A stretch of 64,000 nucleotides of DNA, from assembly GCF_025698545.1 (NCBI RefSeq), contig NC_068571.1:40333733-40397732 (forward strand), written 5' to 3'. Source of the stretch: Gossypium raimondii (taxonomy: Eukaryota; Streptophyta; Magnoliopsida; Malvales; Malvaceae). This document shows positions 1 to 11,696 of this stretch, in pieces (positions within the stretch are counted from its first letter, which is position 1; each line of letters opens with the position of its first letter). Under the pieces are notes generated by a model that worked only from the letters and a program-made list of their open reading frames with translations, did no database searches and had not been told where the DNA came from. The position numbers were made by a program, and so were the translations under genes.

Positions 1-1
1 A

Positions 2-478
2 CTAGAAACGTTTCGAGTTACTGAGACGATCAGTCGTCGACCTGGTATACCAACTAGGTCCTATGGAGTTGATCTCCGGAACAGACGGTGCGAGTGCAGG
101 AGGTTCGAAACGCTTCATTATCCATGTGCGCATGTCGTGGCAGCGTGTGCTAAAGTGAACGTTAATGTCGAACAATATGTCGATGATGTGTACACGCTCA
201 AGCGCGCATTGCGTGTTTGGGAAAATGAGTTCCCCGTCCTGCCTGACCTATCTACGTGGGAGGTGCCTCCGACGACTTTCTAGCTTATCCCAGACAGAGG
301 GCTACAGAGGAATCCAAGAGGTTGTCCGCAATCAAGCAGAATCCGTAATGAAATAGATATTAGGGAGAAATCCGACGGTAAGCATTATGGAATATGTAGG
401 TTAAGTGGTCATAGTCGGAATAAATGCCCTCATCGGAACTTTCGTGTTGGACAGTTGTCCGGATCGGGTCGGAATTGA
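2..478 (+). pseudogene. MULE (mudrA-like) transposase, C-terminal fragment
   Basis: This is the C-terminal end of a Mutator-type transposase, cut by the window edge. Reading the frame that starts at base 2 gives a SWIM zinc finger (CEC encoded at 89-97, then CAH in a HYPCAHV context), a run reading VEQYVDDVYTLKRA, and near the end a CCHC-like knuckle (CRLSGHSRNKCPH) before a TGA at 476-478. A TAG at 281-283 interrupts the frame between the SWIM part and the tail, so this copy is dead as read. The same protein region recurs in the second MULE near 25770-26210, which supports the call. The SWIM finger is typical of MULE transposases. It faces the PMD pseudogene (stop at 795-797), about 320 bp away. 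Confidence 0.8.
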
Positions 479-794
479 CCTAATGATGTAAAATTTTTAT
501 GTATAGTGTTATAAAAAGTATAATTCATTTGAAATAATTTTTATTATTCAGCTTATACTTATACTTAAATTGTATCCAAATTAAGTTATAAAATACCATG
601 TGTGCATTTGGAATTATTAAAATTATATCGAAAATGGAGGGATTTATAATTGGATTCAGCTTTAATATAATACAAAAATAGAATAATTAAATTTATACAA
701 AAAAGTTCAGAAGTAAGCAAAGATTAAATTAGAAATATTAAATTTATACAAAAAGAATACAAACTTTGTAATGTACAAAAAGTGCATTAAACCC
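479..794. other. Spacer between convergent MULE genes
   Basis: AT-rich spacer of about 320 bp between the stop of the transposase fragment and the stop of the PMD pseudogene. No coding sequence is seen. It presumably holds both 3' untranslated regions. Confidence 0.5.
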
Positions 795-816
795 CTAAAA
801 TTGATGGTTCGATGGT

Positions 817-821
817 GTGGT
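817..821. repeat. Target-site duplication GTGGT (left)
   Basis: GTGGT directly precedes the LTR start TGTAACA at 822, and the same five bases follow the LTR end at 3937-3941. Confidence 0.9.
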
Positions 822-3800
822 TGTAACAACCCGATTTTGGGTCTAGTCGGAACAGTGGTTTTGGGACCACAAATCCGACGAGGAAAAATGTAATAGCCTG
901 AATTTTCAGAGGTGTCGGAATGATGATTTAAGATCACTAAATTCGACAAATGGGTAGAAAATATTATTAATTTAGTGAGTATAAGTTAAATGTGAAGTTA
1001 GGAAAATTTTTGAAATAGTGAATAGTACACTAGAAATAAATATTAAAATAATTAGAATCGAAAATGAGGTATCGATACCTCGGGGATTTTAAACCGAGCC
1101 ATAAATATTTTTATAAATATTTATGTAGTGTTAAAAAGTTAGTATTAAAGTTTCATTAAGAAATTTTAAAGTTCCGATAATTAATTGAATAAAAAGGACT
1201 AAATTGTAACAAATGCAAAATTACAGGAAATGATTAAATAGCTTAAATTATAAAAGGAAGAGGGCTTAAAAGGCAAATAGACCCAAGGTCTATTTGGGCT
1301 GGACGACAAAGACATGAAATCAGCAACAAAGTAAGGAGAATTAAGGGCAAAATTGGAATATTACAAAATTTACTTAATAAAGTTAGGACCAAAGTGGAAT
1401 TATCTTGATTTCTCTTTATTTTTCTTCATTCTCATCAGCAAAAACACCATAGAAGGGTTTTATTAAGCTGGTTCTTCCTATTTTTACTGCAGGGAAGTTC
1501 AATTCTTGATTATTTCTTGAAAATTTTATATTTTTGTGACTTTTACAACTAGGCCCACTTGTTGAATTCATTAGTTTTTGATTCTATGAAAGAATTTGAA
1601 AGTTTCTATGAATATGTGCTGGAAGTATATGATGATTTAGCGTGGAATTAGAGCTTTAAATTGTTCATATGCTGATTTTATTGAAAGAATTGAATAGAAA
1701 GTGAATGTTTGGGACCTAATAGTAAAAGAGTTTGAAGATAGAGTTATATGTGGAAATTCTGAATTTCAATAGTTGTGAAACAACTTATAATGTCTAGATA
1801 AAGTATTAATTGAGAAAATTAGATTAATTGAGGGGTTAATTGAGAGAAATCAACATTTTGCACTAAAGCAGTTTTGGACAGCAGCAGTAGTATAACTTTA
1901 AAAAATCACCAAAAATTGTGGAAATTGAATTAGAGAGTGAATAAAATATGAAATTAAATCTTATTGAGTCTAGTTTCTCATAAAAGAAATGGTGTAAGCA
2001 ATGGAATTGTAAATCATGAGATATAATAAATTTTGTGAGACAATTTCAGAATGATTTCGGGTTCCCCTGTTCTTACTTTGGAAAATCATAAAAAATTGAA
2101 GAAAAATAATTATGAGTTATAATTTATATGGTTAGGAATTATTAATTAATCTATTTTCAAAGGAAACAAATGAAAACATCATCATAATTCTGTACAATTA
2201 GCTAACTCATTTTTAGTGAATGGTGGTTGGAGCTGTCAGACAGCGAAATAGGGGAAACTTTAAAGAATAAACTGTACTAATTGGATGAATAAAAAATTTT
2301 TAAAATTTTATAGTAAAAATATATATGAGTCTAGTTTCAGGAAAAATTTACGGATCTTAATTTGGAACTTTGTATCTCCGGATAAAAATAATTTAGTGAC
2401 TCTAACTCAGACGGGCAGCTTGAATTTTACATACAAGAAAATAGTGAAAGTATGAATAATGTTGTTTAAATGTGTTATACACATTAAGAATGAGGAATGG
2501 AGAGGAGGTGGAGGAAAATTGGGAAATATATGAATGATTTTTTTATAATTGGTCATATGCTTGATTATAATTGATAAACGATGAAATAGAAATGTTGCTT
2601 ATATTTGTGCATTATTGGTCATGGTTTAAGCTCATGTGTGAAAATAAAGTTTCATAGTATGTGTGTATGGTATATTCGGTATATGATTTGGCATGAAATA
2701 ATGTCCTGAATGGTTTATGAATTAACACATGTTGGTAAGCCTGATACATGAATAAATGTTGTGCTCATCCATGTTTATAATGCTTATGATATATGTGTAT
2801 TTGGCTAACATATTTGCTATACATGCTTAAGCTTTGGCCAAGTAGTTGCTAGACTATGCCACGTTAAATTTATAAGTTATGCATTGAAATGGTTTATCAG
2901 GCGGTTAGCCCCAAAAAGAGTTATATTTAAATACACTAGCTTGCAACTATGGTTGAATGATATGTTTATATCTTGTGTGATGTGCATAGAAAACGAGTGT
3001 GGAAAGATAATGAAAAGTAAGTTCATATGGCTGAAATTTAATGATTAAATGTTAATTTCATGAATTATATAATGTATGGTGAAATATATATTTATTGATG
3101 AAATAAGAATAAAATAAAAATGCGAAAACTGAATAAATGATCAAATTGAGTGGAACGCCGGATTTGAGTACTTCTGATCAGTGACAAATGACAAAGTGAT
3201 AAGTGATAGCTTTAGCTACACTTATCTGATCAAGTGACAAAGTGATAAGTGGTAGCTTTAGCTACACTTATCTGATCAAGTGACAAAGTGATAAGTGGTA
3301 GCCTAGCTACACTTATCTGATCAGAGACAAGTGATAAGTGATCATACGTAAGACCATAGTTATACTATGGCAAAGTGGAAGTGAAGTACTCAATTTTCCG
3401 TAACCTTTCCCTAATTTGATTAAGGATGGTAAGTGACAAATGGGCCCAAAAGAATTAAAGTAAATGGATAAGTGGTAGTGTATTTATACGAGGATGATGT
3501 TGTTATTTTAAAGTGATATTTTCATTGCAAAATTAAGAATTTCATAAATGTGTTATTGAATGGTAAAATCGATAAACGTTGAGTTAAATGGTAAGTACGT
3601 ATTAGTGTTGAACTTAATGTCATTGAATTGTACGTGAATTAAATGGAAATTGCTAGTGATATGATTTAAATTGTGAGCATGAGAAATTACGAATTGAATG
3701 AAATGGAAATGAAGTATTGAATTACATGAGTATGTATCGGGTCTCATAGGCCCTAATTATTATGATTATAATATTTTGAGGATATATTGTGAAAAGTTAT

Positions 3801-3936
3801 AGAAGCATGTTAATTATTTTGAAAGTTTTAATTTATATGAAATTTTATAACTCGGTTAAATACGTTTACAAGTGTATGTGTTTTAGTAATGCCTCGTACC
3901 CTATTCCGGTGTTGGATACGGGTAAGGGGTGTTACA
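822..3936 (+). mobile_element. Solo LTR, Gypsy-type, 3.1 kb
   Basis: The element starts TGTAACAACCC and ends GGGGTGTTACA, with short inverted ends, and has a perfect 5-bp target duplication GTGGT on both sides. No gag or pol is seen within it, so it looks like a solo LTR left by recombination between the LTRs of a full element; a short non-autonomous element cannot be excluded. Related LTRs with the same 3' terminus occur at 27863-31280 and 57745-59102. Its insertion point lies in the last codons of the PMD pseudogene. Confidence 0.85.
3176..3340 (+). repeat. Tandem repeat inside the solo LTR, about 46-bp unit x3
   Basis: Three nearly identical copies, each carrying a palindromic core GTAGCTTTAGCTAC (shortened in the third copy) and TGATCA at the junctions. 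Just downstream at 3354-3370 is a hairpin with arms CCATAGT and ACTATGG. Arrays of this kind are common in the long LTRs of this family. Confidence 0.85.
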
Positions 3937-3941
3937 GTGGT
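3937..3941. repeat. Target-site duplication GTGGT (right)
   Basis: Identical to 817-821. It marks the right edge of the solo LTR. Confidence 0.9.
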
Positions 3942-5901
3942 CCTAGGGGTATACCTATTCGGAGGTCGACGATCACGTTCTAGGCGACGACCAACATCAT
4001 CATTCGGCGCAGGTGGGGGTGTGGCAAACATAGAGGAAAAATCTCGTGGCTCGTTCGGCACCGACGAACTTAAACCGGAAGGAGTCCCATGATGCTGCGG
4101 ATACGGGTCGGACGGGCAGGGCATGCCGTACTGCGGCGGGTAGGATCCAAAGAGTTCAAACTCGTAGGCGTATTCGCCCCCTGAGAAGCTCGAAAAATAA
4201 TCACCGCTCGCCAAATCTAGACAATAGCTATGTGAATCCACATGTGACTGTGATTGTTCGGGATTTGGCTGAGGCTCCTGCTCGGGCTCTGGTTCCGGAG
4301 AATAATATGCCACAGGATCTGGATCCATCGGAGCCGCTGTGTCTGATCCCCCAGGTTGCTGCACGTGCGGGGGGACTACAGTCGACTGGCCTCCAAGTAT
4401 TTATGGCTTCCCGCAATGATAGTACCATTGTGTATATTCTAATGATGGTTGTGATTCGGAAGCCATAACCATCTGAGGTCTTCGACGCATTCGATCGTTC
4501 CACAGCGCCACAAAGTTTCGGTGCTTAATGCCCCAATCCAAATGCGGTTTTCCTTTCTTACTCATGCGTGAACCTCCTCCACCTCGCATGAGGGATCCGG
4601 GGTATGTTGGATGCAACTAAACTGTCGGAGCACCCGATCTCCGTGATACCACTCGACTACGTTGAAATTTATAATTGGTGCGTTAGTGCACCATATGTGG
4701 GAATGAGCGTATGCAGGCGAGGGTACCACGTTTGTAATTTTCGGCCTACTGTATGGCATCTATATAAATTGCATGAGTAATAACTTGGTAATAATTAGCC
4801 ATAACGTGTGAGTAATATACAGAAAGTAAGATGTCATGAATATTAGAATAACAGCTTACCCCTTCTCGGGCATGCTGTTCCAGCATGAGTCAGTATATCG
4901 GGACAGTGTGCGACCTCCCGATACCCGGACGAACACTCCACCTACAAAAAACAAATATAGGGTTTAGGGTTGGTAACATTAGTCAATATACTATGACTAC
5001 AAATAATGACAAGTTATATTTTATCACCTGTTCACTAGTGGATAAACATACGGTTGGTGACTAACCGATGCCAAAAATGGCATCCGATACAACGCCCAGG
5101 ACTGCAGCAATGTGAGGCATCCGCCATGTCTACAACATCCGGGTTTGTCGTCCGACAAAGCTCCCGATACAACACTGCTAACACGGCGGAGCCCCAGCTA
5201 TACGAACCTACACTGGACAAATCAACTAGTAGGGGCAAGTACATCAAATGCACCTTGTTGTTGTTTGCATCGGGCATGAGTACTCCCCCTATGATATGCA
5301 TGATGTACGCTCGAGTAGTGCACATCAACTCACCTTCAGTGGCAGTCGCTGATAATTGTCCAAATTTGGCTTTCAGCCATGTAAATTTTAAGCTCGTAAA
5401 ATTTGACTCGTCGTCCCCTGACGAGTCTCCTAAGAGCTGATAACAAAGTGCAGCCGGATCGGTAAATGAAGATATTCCCGTTACGGGCCTCCCGTCAATT
5501 TGGAGCCCAAGCTGCATTGCAATATCCTCCAAGGTCACCGTGCACTCCCCACACGGAAAATGAAAAGTGTGGGTCTCCGGGCGCCACCGCTCCACTAGCG
5601 CGGATAATAAATCATAGAACAAGTCGGAGACCCGGATCTTCGTTGCAGTCCCAAAACTGGCTTGCTCCAAGTACGGCACCAATCGTGCATCCGGAGCTTT
5701 CTTTAAACCATTCACACGACCCCTTATTACTCGGTACAAGTCCTGATCCAGCTAAATTACAGTACGATAACATGATTTATTTCTATATATTACGTATATC
5801 CTTTTTAAATAAATAGAACCCGTAATTAACAAATAATAAATTCATACCGCCTCATTAGTCGCATCAGATATGTGTCTACCGCGTTTAATCAATGGATCCA
5901 T

Positions 5902-6615
5902 TGCGATTCCTTCAAGTTGAAAAAAAAGTTACTAAAACACTCTTTACTTCGGCCATTTGTTTGTATTTTTTTCTCGGCATTTTATTACTTTAGAAAAATA
6001 TAATAATTTCTAATTTTATAATTTTACATTATTTCAGTGCATTATGTTATTTCTTTATTAATTTAGTGTGTTTTTTAAATTAATTTAGTGTAAAAAAAAC
6101 TCAACCCTTATTCCTGCCCTTTGCTCGTATTATTTTCCGAATTTTATTACTTCTAAAAAATATATTATTTTCAGTATTTTATTATTTTATATTATTTCAG
6201 TACATTTTGTTTAAAATTTTTCTATTAATTTTTGAATTTTTAAAAAGTTAGTAAGTGTTCACTCTTTACTTGACCATTTGTTCGTATTTTTATCGGCATT
6301 TTATTACTTTAAAAAATATCATAATTTCTAATTTTATAATTTTACATTATTTCAGTGCATTATGTTTGAAACTTATTAATTTAGTGTGTTTTTAAATTAA
6401 TTTAGTGTAAAAAACCCTTATTCTTGCCCTTTGCTCGTATTATTTTCCCAAATTTTATTACTTCCAATAAAAAAATTAGTAAAACACTCTTACTTTGGCC
6501 ATTTGTTCGTTTTTTTTCTCCGCATTTTATTACTTTAAAAGATATCATAATTTCTAATTTTATAATTTTACATTATTTCAGTGCATTATGTTTGAAATTT
6601 ATTAAATATACCATT
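5902..6615. repeat. AT-rich diverged tandem repeats upstream of the PMD pseudogene
   Basis: Three related blocks begin near 5927, 6242 and 6471. Each opens with a CACTCTTTAC-like run and a CCATTTGTTCG-like run, followed by TTTTATTACTT and CATTATTTCAGTGCATTATGTT. No coding sequence is seen. The block may be the promoter or terminal region of the MULE. The Tat retrotransposon is inserted at its end. Confidence 0.6.
6611..6615. repeat. Target-site duplication CCATT (left) of the Tat element
   Basis: CCATT directly precedes TGTACAGG at 6616, and the same five bases follow the element at 18692-18696. Confidence 0.9.
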
Positions 6616-7461
6616 TGTACAGGCCCATTTTGACCTAACCCATTACAACCCATAACCCAAACAAAAACAAAACCTACCCAGGCCCAACTAAGCCTAACCC
6701 ACCAAAACCAAAGCCCAAATCAGCAACCCAATTCAGCCCAATCTACCTAACCCTAGCCAATTTGCAGAAAAAAGAAACAGCAGCCATCCTAGGTACGCCG
6801 CACCTAGGGCCTTCGTCCACCTACCCCCTACCACCGCCTCTGACCAGCGTCGCACCTGCTCTCTGCCATCGCCCAACTGCTCACCTGCAAACAAGCAAAG
6901 AAAACAGCAACAACAACAAAGAAAAAGAAGAGAAAGGACAGCATAATAGATAAAAAAGAGAAAGTTGTAAATGGCTATATAAGCCATTCAAACCAAAATG
7001 TAAGGGGTGTTTTTTTTAAAAAAAAAAAAGCAGATTCAATATAATTAAAGGAAACAAAGAGGTGATTTTCGTTTTTTCTGCTCTTGAGTTCTTTTCTTTT
7101 CATTTACTTACTTTTATTTTTATTTTTACTTTATTTTACGAGTTTTCTTTTAATCTTATTTTTCGAAATATCTATAAACTAACATTTGTTTTATTATTTT
7201 CTTTTAAAAAAAAGTCTACAAATACATATACAAAATAAAAAAAATCTGACCTTTTGAATTTTCCTACCACTGTATACGGTGGCAAGTAACAACTGATGAC
7301 AATGACACTTTATATACATTATAATTTACATACGTTGTACATATATTTTTATAATATATATATATATATATATATACATATATATCTATGTATGTACATA
7401 GTTTTATAACTCATTTAATATATACGTACACACTCATATTTTTTATATTTTATAATTTATC

Positions 7462-7504
<43 letters not shown>

Positions 7505-8636
7505 ATATACATTTTTTCTTTCACGAATACATATATATATCTTTTATATTTTTATAGTTCTATACATTTTCTTTGTTCATTTCTTCATTTACATTTTCAT
7601 TATTTAGAATGGATGTTTTAATTTTATTGCTTATATGCTTGTGATTGTATATTATATTAGTTCGTCTCTGTATTTATTTTACTTTGTAGCCTTTGCTTGT
7701 ATTATTTTAATTACATCATCATTATTGTTATTTCATTACACCTATTTTTATCTAGATTTCAAAAAAAAAAAGAAGAAGAAATTTTAAAAATATGAGTAAT
7801 ACTCGGCATTTGGATCTTCGAGAGAATCGAGCCCTAACGTATTGGGTTTCGATTTTCTTCGTTGAATTTAAATAATCGAGATTACTCTTTTAAAAATGAT
7901 AAAAAGCTCGTTATTGAGAATTCAATATGTTGTGTCCTAACGCATTGGATGTGACACGTTTTCTCGAGATGAGGTTTTTTTCGAAATAAATGCAATATTT
8001 AATGTTTAATATTTTGAGAAATTGTGCCCTAACGTATTGGGTTGCGATTTCTTCATTTGATTTAAACAATTGAATATTATTTTAAACTTTATCACACGAA
8101 TTTTTTTTAAACTCAAGTTTTAAACGATATCGGGAATTAAAAAAGGATCGTATCCTAACTTATTGGTCGTGATCTTTTTTTTAATCCAAGATAGTTAAAT
8201 ATTTTTCAAATAAGCATTTTTTATTCGCGTTTCGAGAATTCGAGACATTGTGTCCTAACTTACTGGATATGATTCTTTTTCTCGATTAACGTAAAATATG
8301 CTACTTTAATATTCATTTTAATATAAGGATCGTATTTTTAATTCTTCCAAGTTATCAATTCTCGACATCAAGACATTAACTAATCAACTAGGTACCAATT
8401 TTGGGCGTTACGAGGGTGCTAATCCTTCCTCGTACGTAACCGACTCCCGAACCCGTTTTCTGAGTTTCGTGGACCAAAATCGTTGTTTTAATAAAATTAA
8501 ACCGTTTATTAAAAACAACCACTTTTCGAGGTGATCCAATCACTCCTCATAAAAAAGGATTGGTGGCGACTCCCGTTCGTTTCATTTTTCAAAACCCAAG
8601 TCGACCCCGTTTTTCATCCAAAAAATGGTGTCAACA
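6616..8636 (+). repeat. 5' LTR of the Tat element (2021 bp)
   Basis: Matches the 3' LTR end to end except for about 600 bp present only in the 3' copy after the CCTACCAC tract near 7268. It contains TA microsatellites at about 7354-7378 and 7466-7502, and several CCTAACGTATTGG-type repeats between 7830 and 8290. Confidence 0.9.
7830..8290 (+). repeat. Dispersed CCTAACNNATTGG motif in the LTR (five copies)
   Basis: A motif of the form TCCTAACGCATTGG or CCCTAACGTATTGG recurs about five times at roughly 50-120 bp spacing, each time next to a GATT(T/C)TT run. The same series is in the 3' LTR at about 17880-18320. It looks like an old degenerate tandem repeat inside the LTR. Confidence 0.6.
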
Positions 8637-8660
8637 GCTTGGCGACTCCACTGGGGACCC
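8637..8660 (+). other. Primer binding site of the Tat element
   Basis: Immediately after the 5' LTR the sequence reads GCTTGGCGACTCCACTGGGG. A TGGCGACTC...TGGGGA block here is the usual primer site of Tat/Ogre elements, which I recall as complementary to a tRNA-Arg 3' end. The tRNA identity was not checked. Confidence 0.6.
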
Positions 8661-9851
8661 AAAATAAGAGAGTCAAGCCACGTGTTGATTAATTTTTGTC
8701 TTTTGTCGAAAGTTGAAAATTTGATTTAAATATACGAACCTCTCATTACATTTTGTCTGTTTTGAGTTATAGTTTTCATGATGTTTTGTATTTTAAATTT
8801 TTATATCTCTGCACATTGCATTGCATGACCGTTGGTCACACCTTTTTAAGTGGGAGTGAGAAGCTAGTCCTTCGTGAGGTTTTCACCTTCGTGCAGGATA
8901 GTGGATCACTTTCGGGATACATCCGTACCTATGTCTTCGTGAGATTTTCATCTCTGTGCAGCCATAGGGAAATGTATTCCCCTGAACTGAACTCGGTCCG
9001 TATAAGCCTATAATGGGTGAGGATCGAGGAATCTGCTGGTTCGGGTACCCTTACTCTAGAACCAAACCTCATGTAGTGAACCTTAGGAGCCCACCCTAGG
9101 TAGAACCACTTCGAACCCCAAGTATTCACCCGAATAGGTGTTCTATTTATTCTTGCTTACTTTTACTTTGTACTAACCTGTTTTCTTTTTCTTTTTTTTT
9201 TTGTTATGATTGCATTGCATTTTCATCATAAAAAGAGGTGTTGATTCACGTTCGGTTGTTAAATAGAGAGCTTGTCATAAGAAAATGGGTCTTTTGATAA
9301 AGTGGAAAATAATAATGTTGCCCGAATATGTTCCGAGAAAACACAATACGAGAAAGATGATAGTTTAATAGAGGACAACACAACTATTGCTCATTTGCCC
9401 CGAAGATTCAAGCTGACAAAGATCATTCGAGAGCCGCTGAACTTTCTTAAAAAGAAGCCAATGAGCATCACGAGGATGAATGAGCAACGAGTCACGGCCC
9501 GGATCGAGCGAAAAGGAGATAGAAGATACTCCCTTTTGAAGAGTTCATGAGATTCATCTTAACGCTCGAATGAAGAAGAGGATCGAATGTCTCTGCCTAT
9601 GAGGGCAAAAAACCGTATATATCCACTTTATGTAAAGAGATTTGTTTTCTAGTAAAGTTGTTCTAATAGAATTGAACCAAGAATTAACGTCTCTTTTTGC
9701 ATTCATTTCATGCATTTTCATTGCGTTGCATCATATCCATTAAATTTTCACAAAGTGACCCTAATTAGGTAAAATTATTTCAGTTACCCTGGAAATCAAC
9801 GAAAATCTGTCAACTAGATATCATTACAGTACTCGCCGGAGAACCAAAGAA
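8661..9851 (+). other. Leader region of the Tat element
   Basis: Transcribed leader between the primer site and gag. A short open frame at 9302-9550 (82 codons, charged, no recognised domain) lies where Ogre-type elements can carry an extra ORF1, but it is too short and unlike anything I know to name. A duplicated TTCGTGAGRTTTTCA-type segment sits at about 8870-8955. Confidence 0.45.
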
Positions 9852-11354
9852 ATGGATCAAAGACTAGAGAAATTAGAGCAATTGCAAGAACAGATGCAAG
9901 CTCAGATGCAAGAAAAACTAGCCAAACTGCAGCAAGATATGGAAGCATCCCAAAGAGAATTATTGAATCAATTAAAACAGTTAACAGCTGGGGGGCACGA
10001 TAAGGGGAAGAGCCCCGAGGTAAATTCTGGGGATGATCACGAAGACCCTGCCTACCCTCCAAGTTTCGTCCCAACTAATGTCCAGACGTAACCAAGGGTG
10101 TACCCACAGAGGGTACCTGTCACCATTAGATCCCAATACCAAGTTGGTGCCCCAGCATCGATGAACTTCCCAACAGGTTCGGGTTTTAATCCCGAGGATA
10201 ATCCTGTTAATCCCGTGGTTCCGGATCTCGACGACGCAGCAGAAATAGAGAAGACAAGAGTAGACCTACCAAGACAATTAGAAGACCGATGTAAATGGTT
10301 AGAGGAGAAGTTTCAAGCTATGGAAAATGACGATTACCATCGAGGAATAGACGCTAAAGATTTGAGCCTGGTACCTGATTTGGTGCTCCCTCCCAAATTT
10401 AAAATGCCGGAGTTTGAGAAGTACAATGGGACCAGTTGCCCCGAGGCCCATATCACTATGTTCTGTAGGAAAATGACCGGATACATCAAAAATGACCCAT
10501 TATTGATTCATTATTTCCAGGACAGTTTGATCGGGTCAGCGACTAGATGGTACAACCAATTAAGTCGGGCCAACATTCATTCATGGAAAGATTTGGCGCA
10601 GGCCTTTATGAAGCAGTATAGACACGTGATGGATATAGCACCCGATCGAATTGTATTGCAAAACATGGAAAAGAAGCCTAATGAGAGCTTCCGGCAATAT
10701 GCTCAGAGATGGAGGGAAGTGGCTGCGCAAGTTCAACCACCACTTTTAGAGAAAGAGATAACTATGCTTTTTATCAATATTTTGAAAGCTCCATTTCTCA
10801 ATCACATGTTGGGCAGTGCCACTAAAAGCTTTTCAGACGTAGTGATGTCTGGAGAAATGATAGAGAACGCCATAAGATGCGGCAAGATAGAAGCGGGAGA
10901 AAGCGCCAAGAGGTCAGCCCCAATGAAGAAAGAGCACGAGATAAACAATGCAAGCGTGTTTAACAAGAGCTATTCTAAACCAATCACGGTGGGCCAAGCA
11001 AGAGTAGTAACCACTAACCATCAAGGTTCTTCAAGGCAGGAATCCAATCCAAGGCCAAATGAAGAAAGACCTCAATTCACACCCATACCAATGACGTATA
11101 GAGAGCTATACCAGAACTTATATGACGCACATGTGGTATCTCCCTCCTATCTAAAACCCATGCAACCTCCATATCCTAAGTGGTACGACACGAATGCCCA
11201 ATGCGAGTATCATGCGGGAATTACGGAGCACTCGATTGAAAATTGTACTACGTTTAAGAAGTTAGTTGAGAGATTTATTAAGATGGGGATCATAAAATTT
11301 GGCGACCCGTCAGGAACAAACATAGCAGGGGATCCGCTACCCAATCATGATTGA
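9852..11354 (+). pseudogene. Tat-type gag with one internal stop
   Basis: ATG at 9852. Residues 1-50 form a Gln-rich coiled coil (LEKLEQLQEQMQAQMQEKL). A TAA at 10089-10091 interrupts, and the frame then continues unchanged to TGA at 11352-11354. The capsid part carries the retrotransposon gag domain: FKMPEFEKYNGTSCPEAHI, then DSLIGSATRWYNQL and ESFRQYAQRWREVAAQV. Near the end CEYHAGITEHSIENC is the Cys/His element typical of Tat gags in place of a classic CCHC knuckle. The stop looks like a single CAA-to-TAA change (inference). Otherwise the ORF is well preserved, about 500 codons. Confidence 0.85.
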
Positions 11355-11696
11355 TAATGGAGTAACTACAATGCATGAAGAAGTTGGGGAATGTTCACAT
11401 CTGTTATTTGAAGAAGGGACCTTGATAGATATCTGCTGGGAGTTTTCTAAGCAATAGGACTGTGGAAGAAATCCCTGTAGTATTTAGAGCCTACTTACAG
11501 TAATATTCAAAACACACTTGTTGCTTTCAGCCTAGAGGTAGCAAGAAGTCTTTTGTGAAATAGGCTCATTATTTTAATGGAATGCATCTTTGCAATCTTT
11601 TGAACCAATATTCTTACATCCAAATCACTCTTTCATTCATAATCATATTGTACATAACTTCATATATTCTTTATTCTTTTGTACCTACAATAGGTC
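11355..11696 (+). other. Gag-pol junction with a candidate intron end
   Basis: About 340 bp without conserved coding sequence, ending in a pyrimidine-rich tract and TTTTGTACCTACAATAG just before coding similarity resumes. This looks like a 3' splice site. Ogre elements are known to carry an intron in this general region. The donor was not identified. Confidence 0.4.

Larger units (their letters stand above)
795..5901 (-). pseudogene. Plant mobile domain (PMD/MAIN-like) pseudogene, split by an LTR insertion
   Basis: Exons can be followed on the minus strand: 5848-5901 (ATG at 5899-5901, MDPLIKRGRHISDA), 5028-5742, 4860-4941, then 4759 down to 3937, and after the inserted LTR 821-795 (TAG at 795-797). 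All introns keep GT-AG. The protein matches the MAIN-like family (long-form phosphatase 7 homologue type): KKAPDARLVPYLEQASFG, a TLEDIAMQLGL run, then WCTNAPIINFNVVEWYHGDRVLRQF and a Pro/Glu-rich tail. PMDs occur in host proteins (MAIN, MAIL1) and in Gypsy and Mutator elements; the mudrA neighbour favours the transposon form. Breaks: a one-base loss near 5128, a TGA at 4890-4892 (probably from CGA), a frameshift near 4567, a TAA at 4401-4403 and the 3115-bp LTR. Confidence 0.8.

Noticed and set aside
5054..5816. Plus-strand frames of 128 and 116 codons.
   Set aside because: They are shadows of the PMD pseudogene exon on the minus strand.
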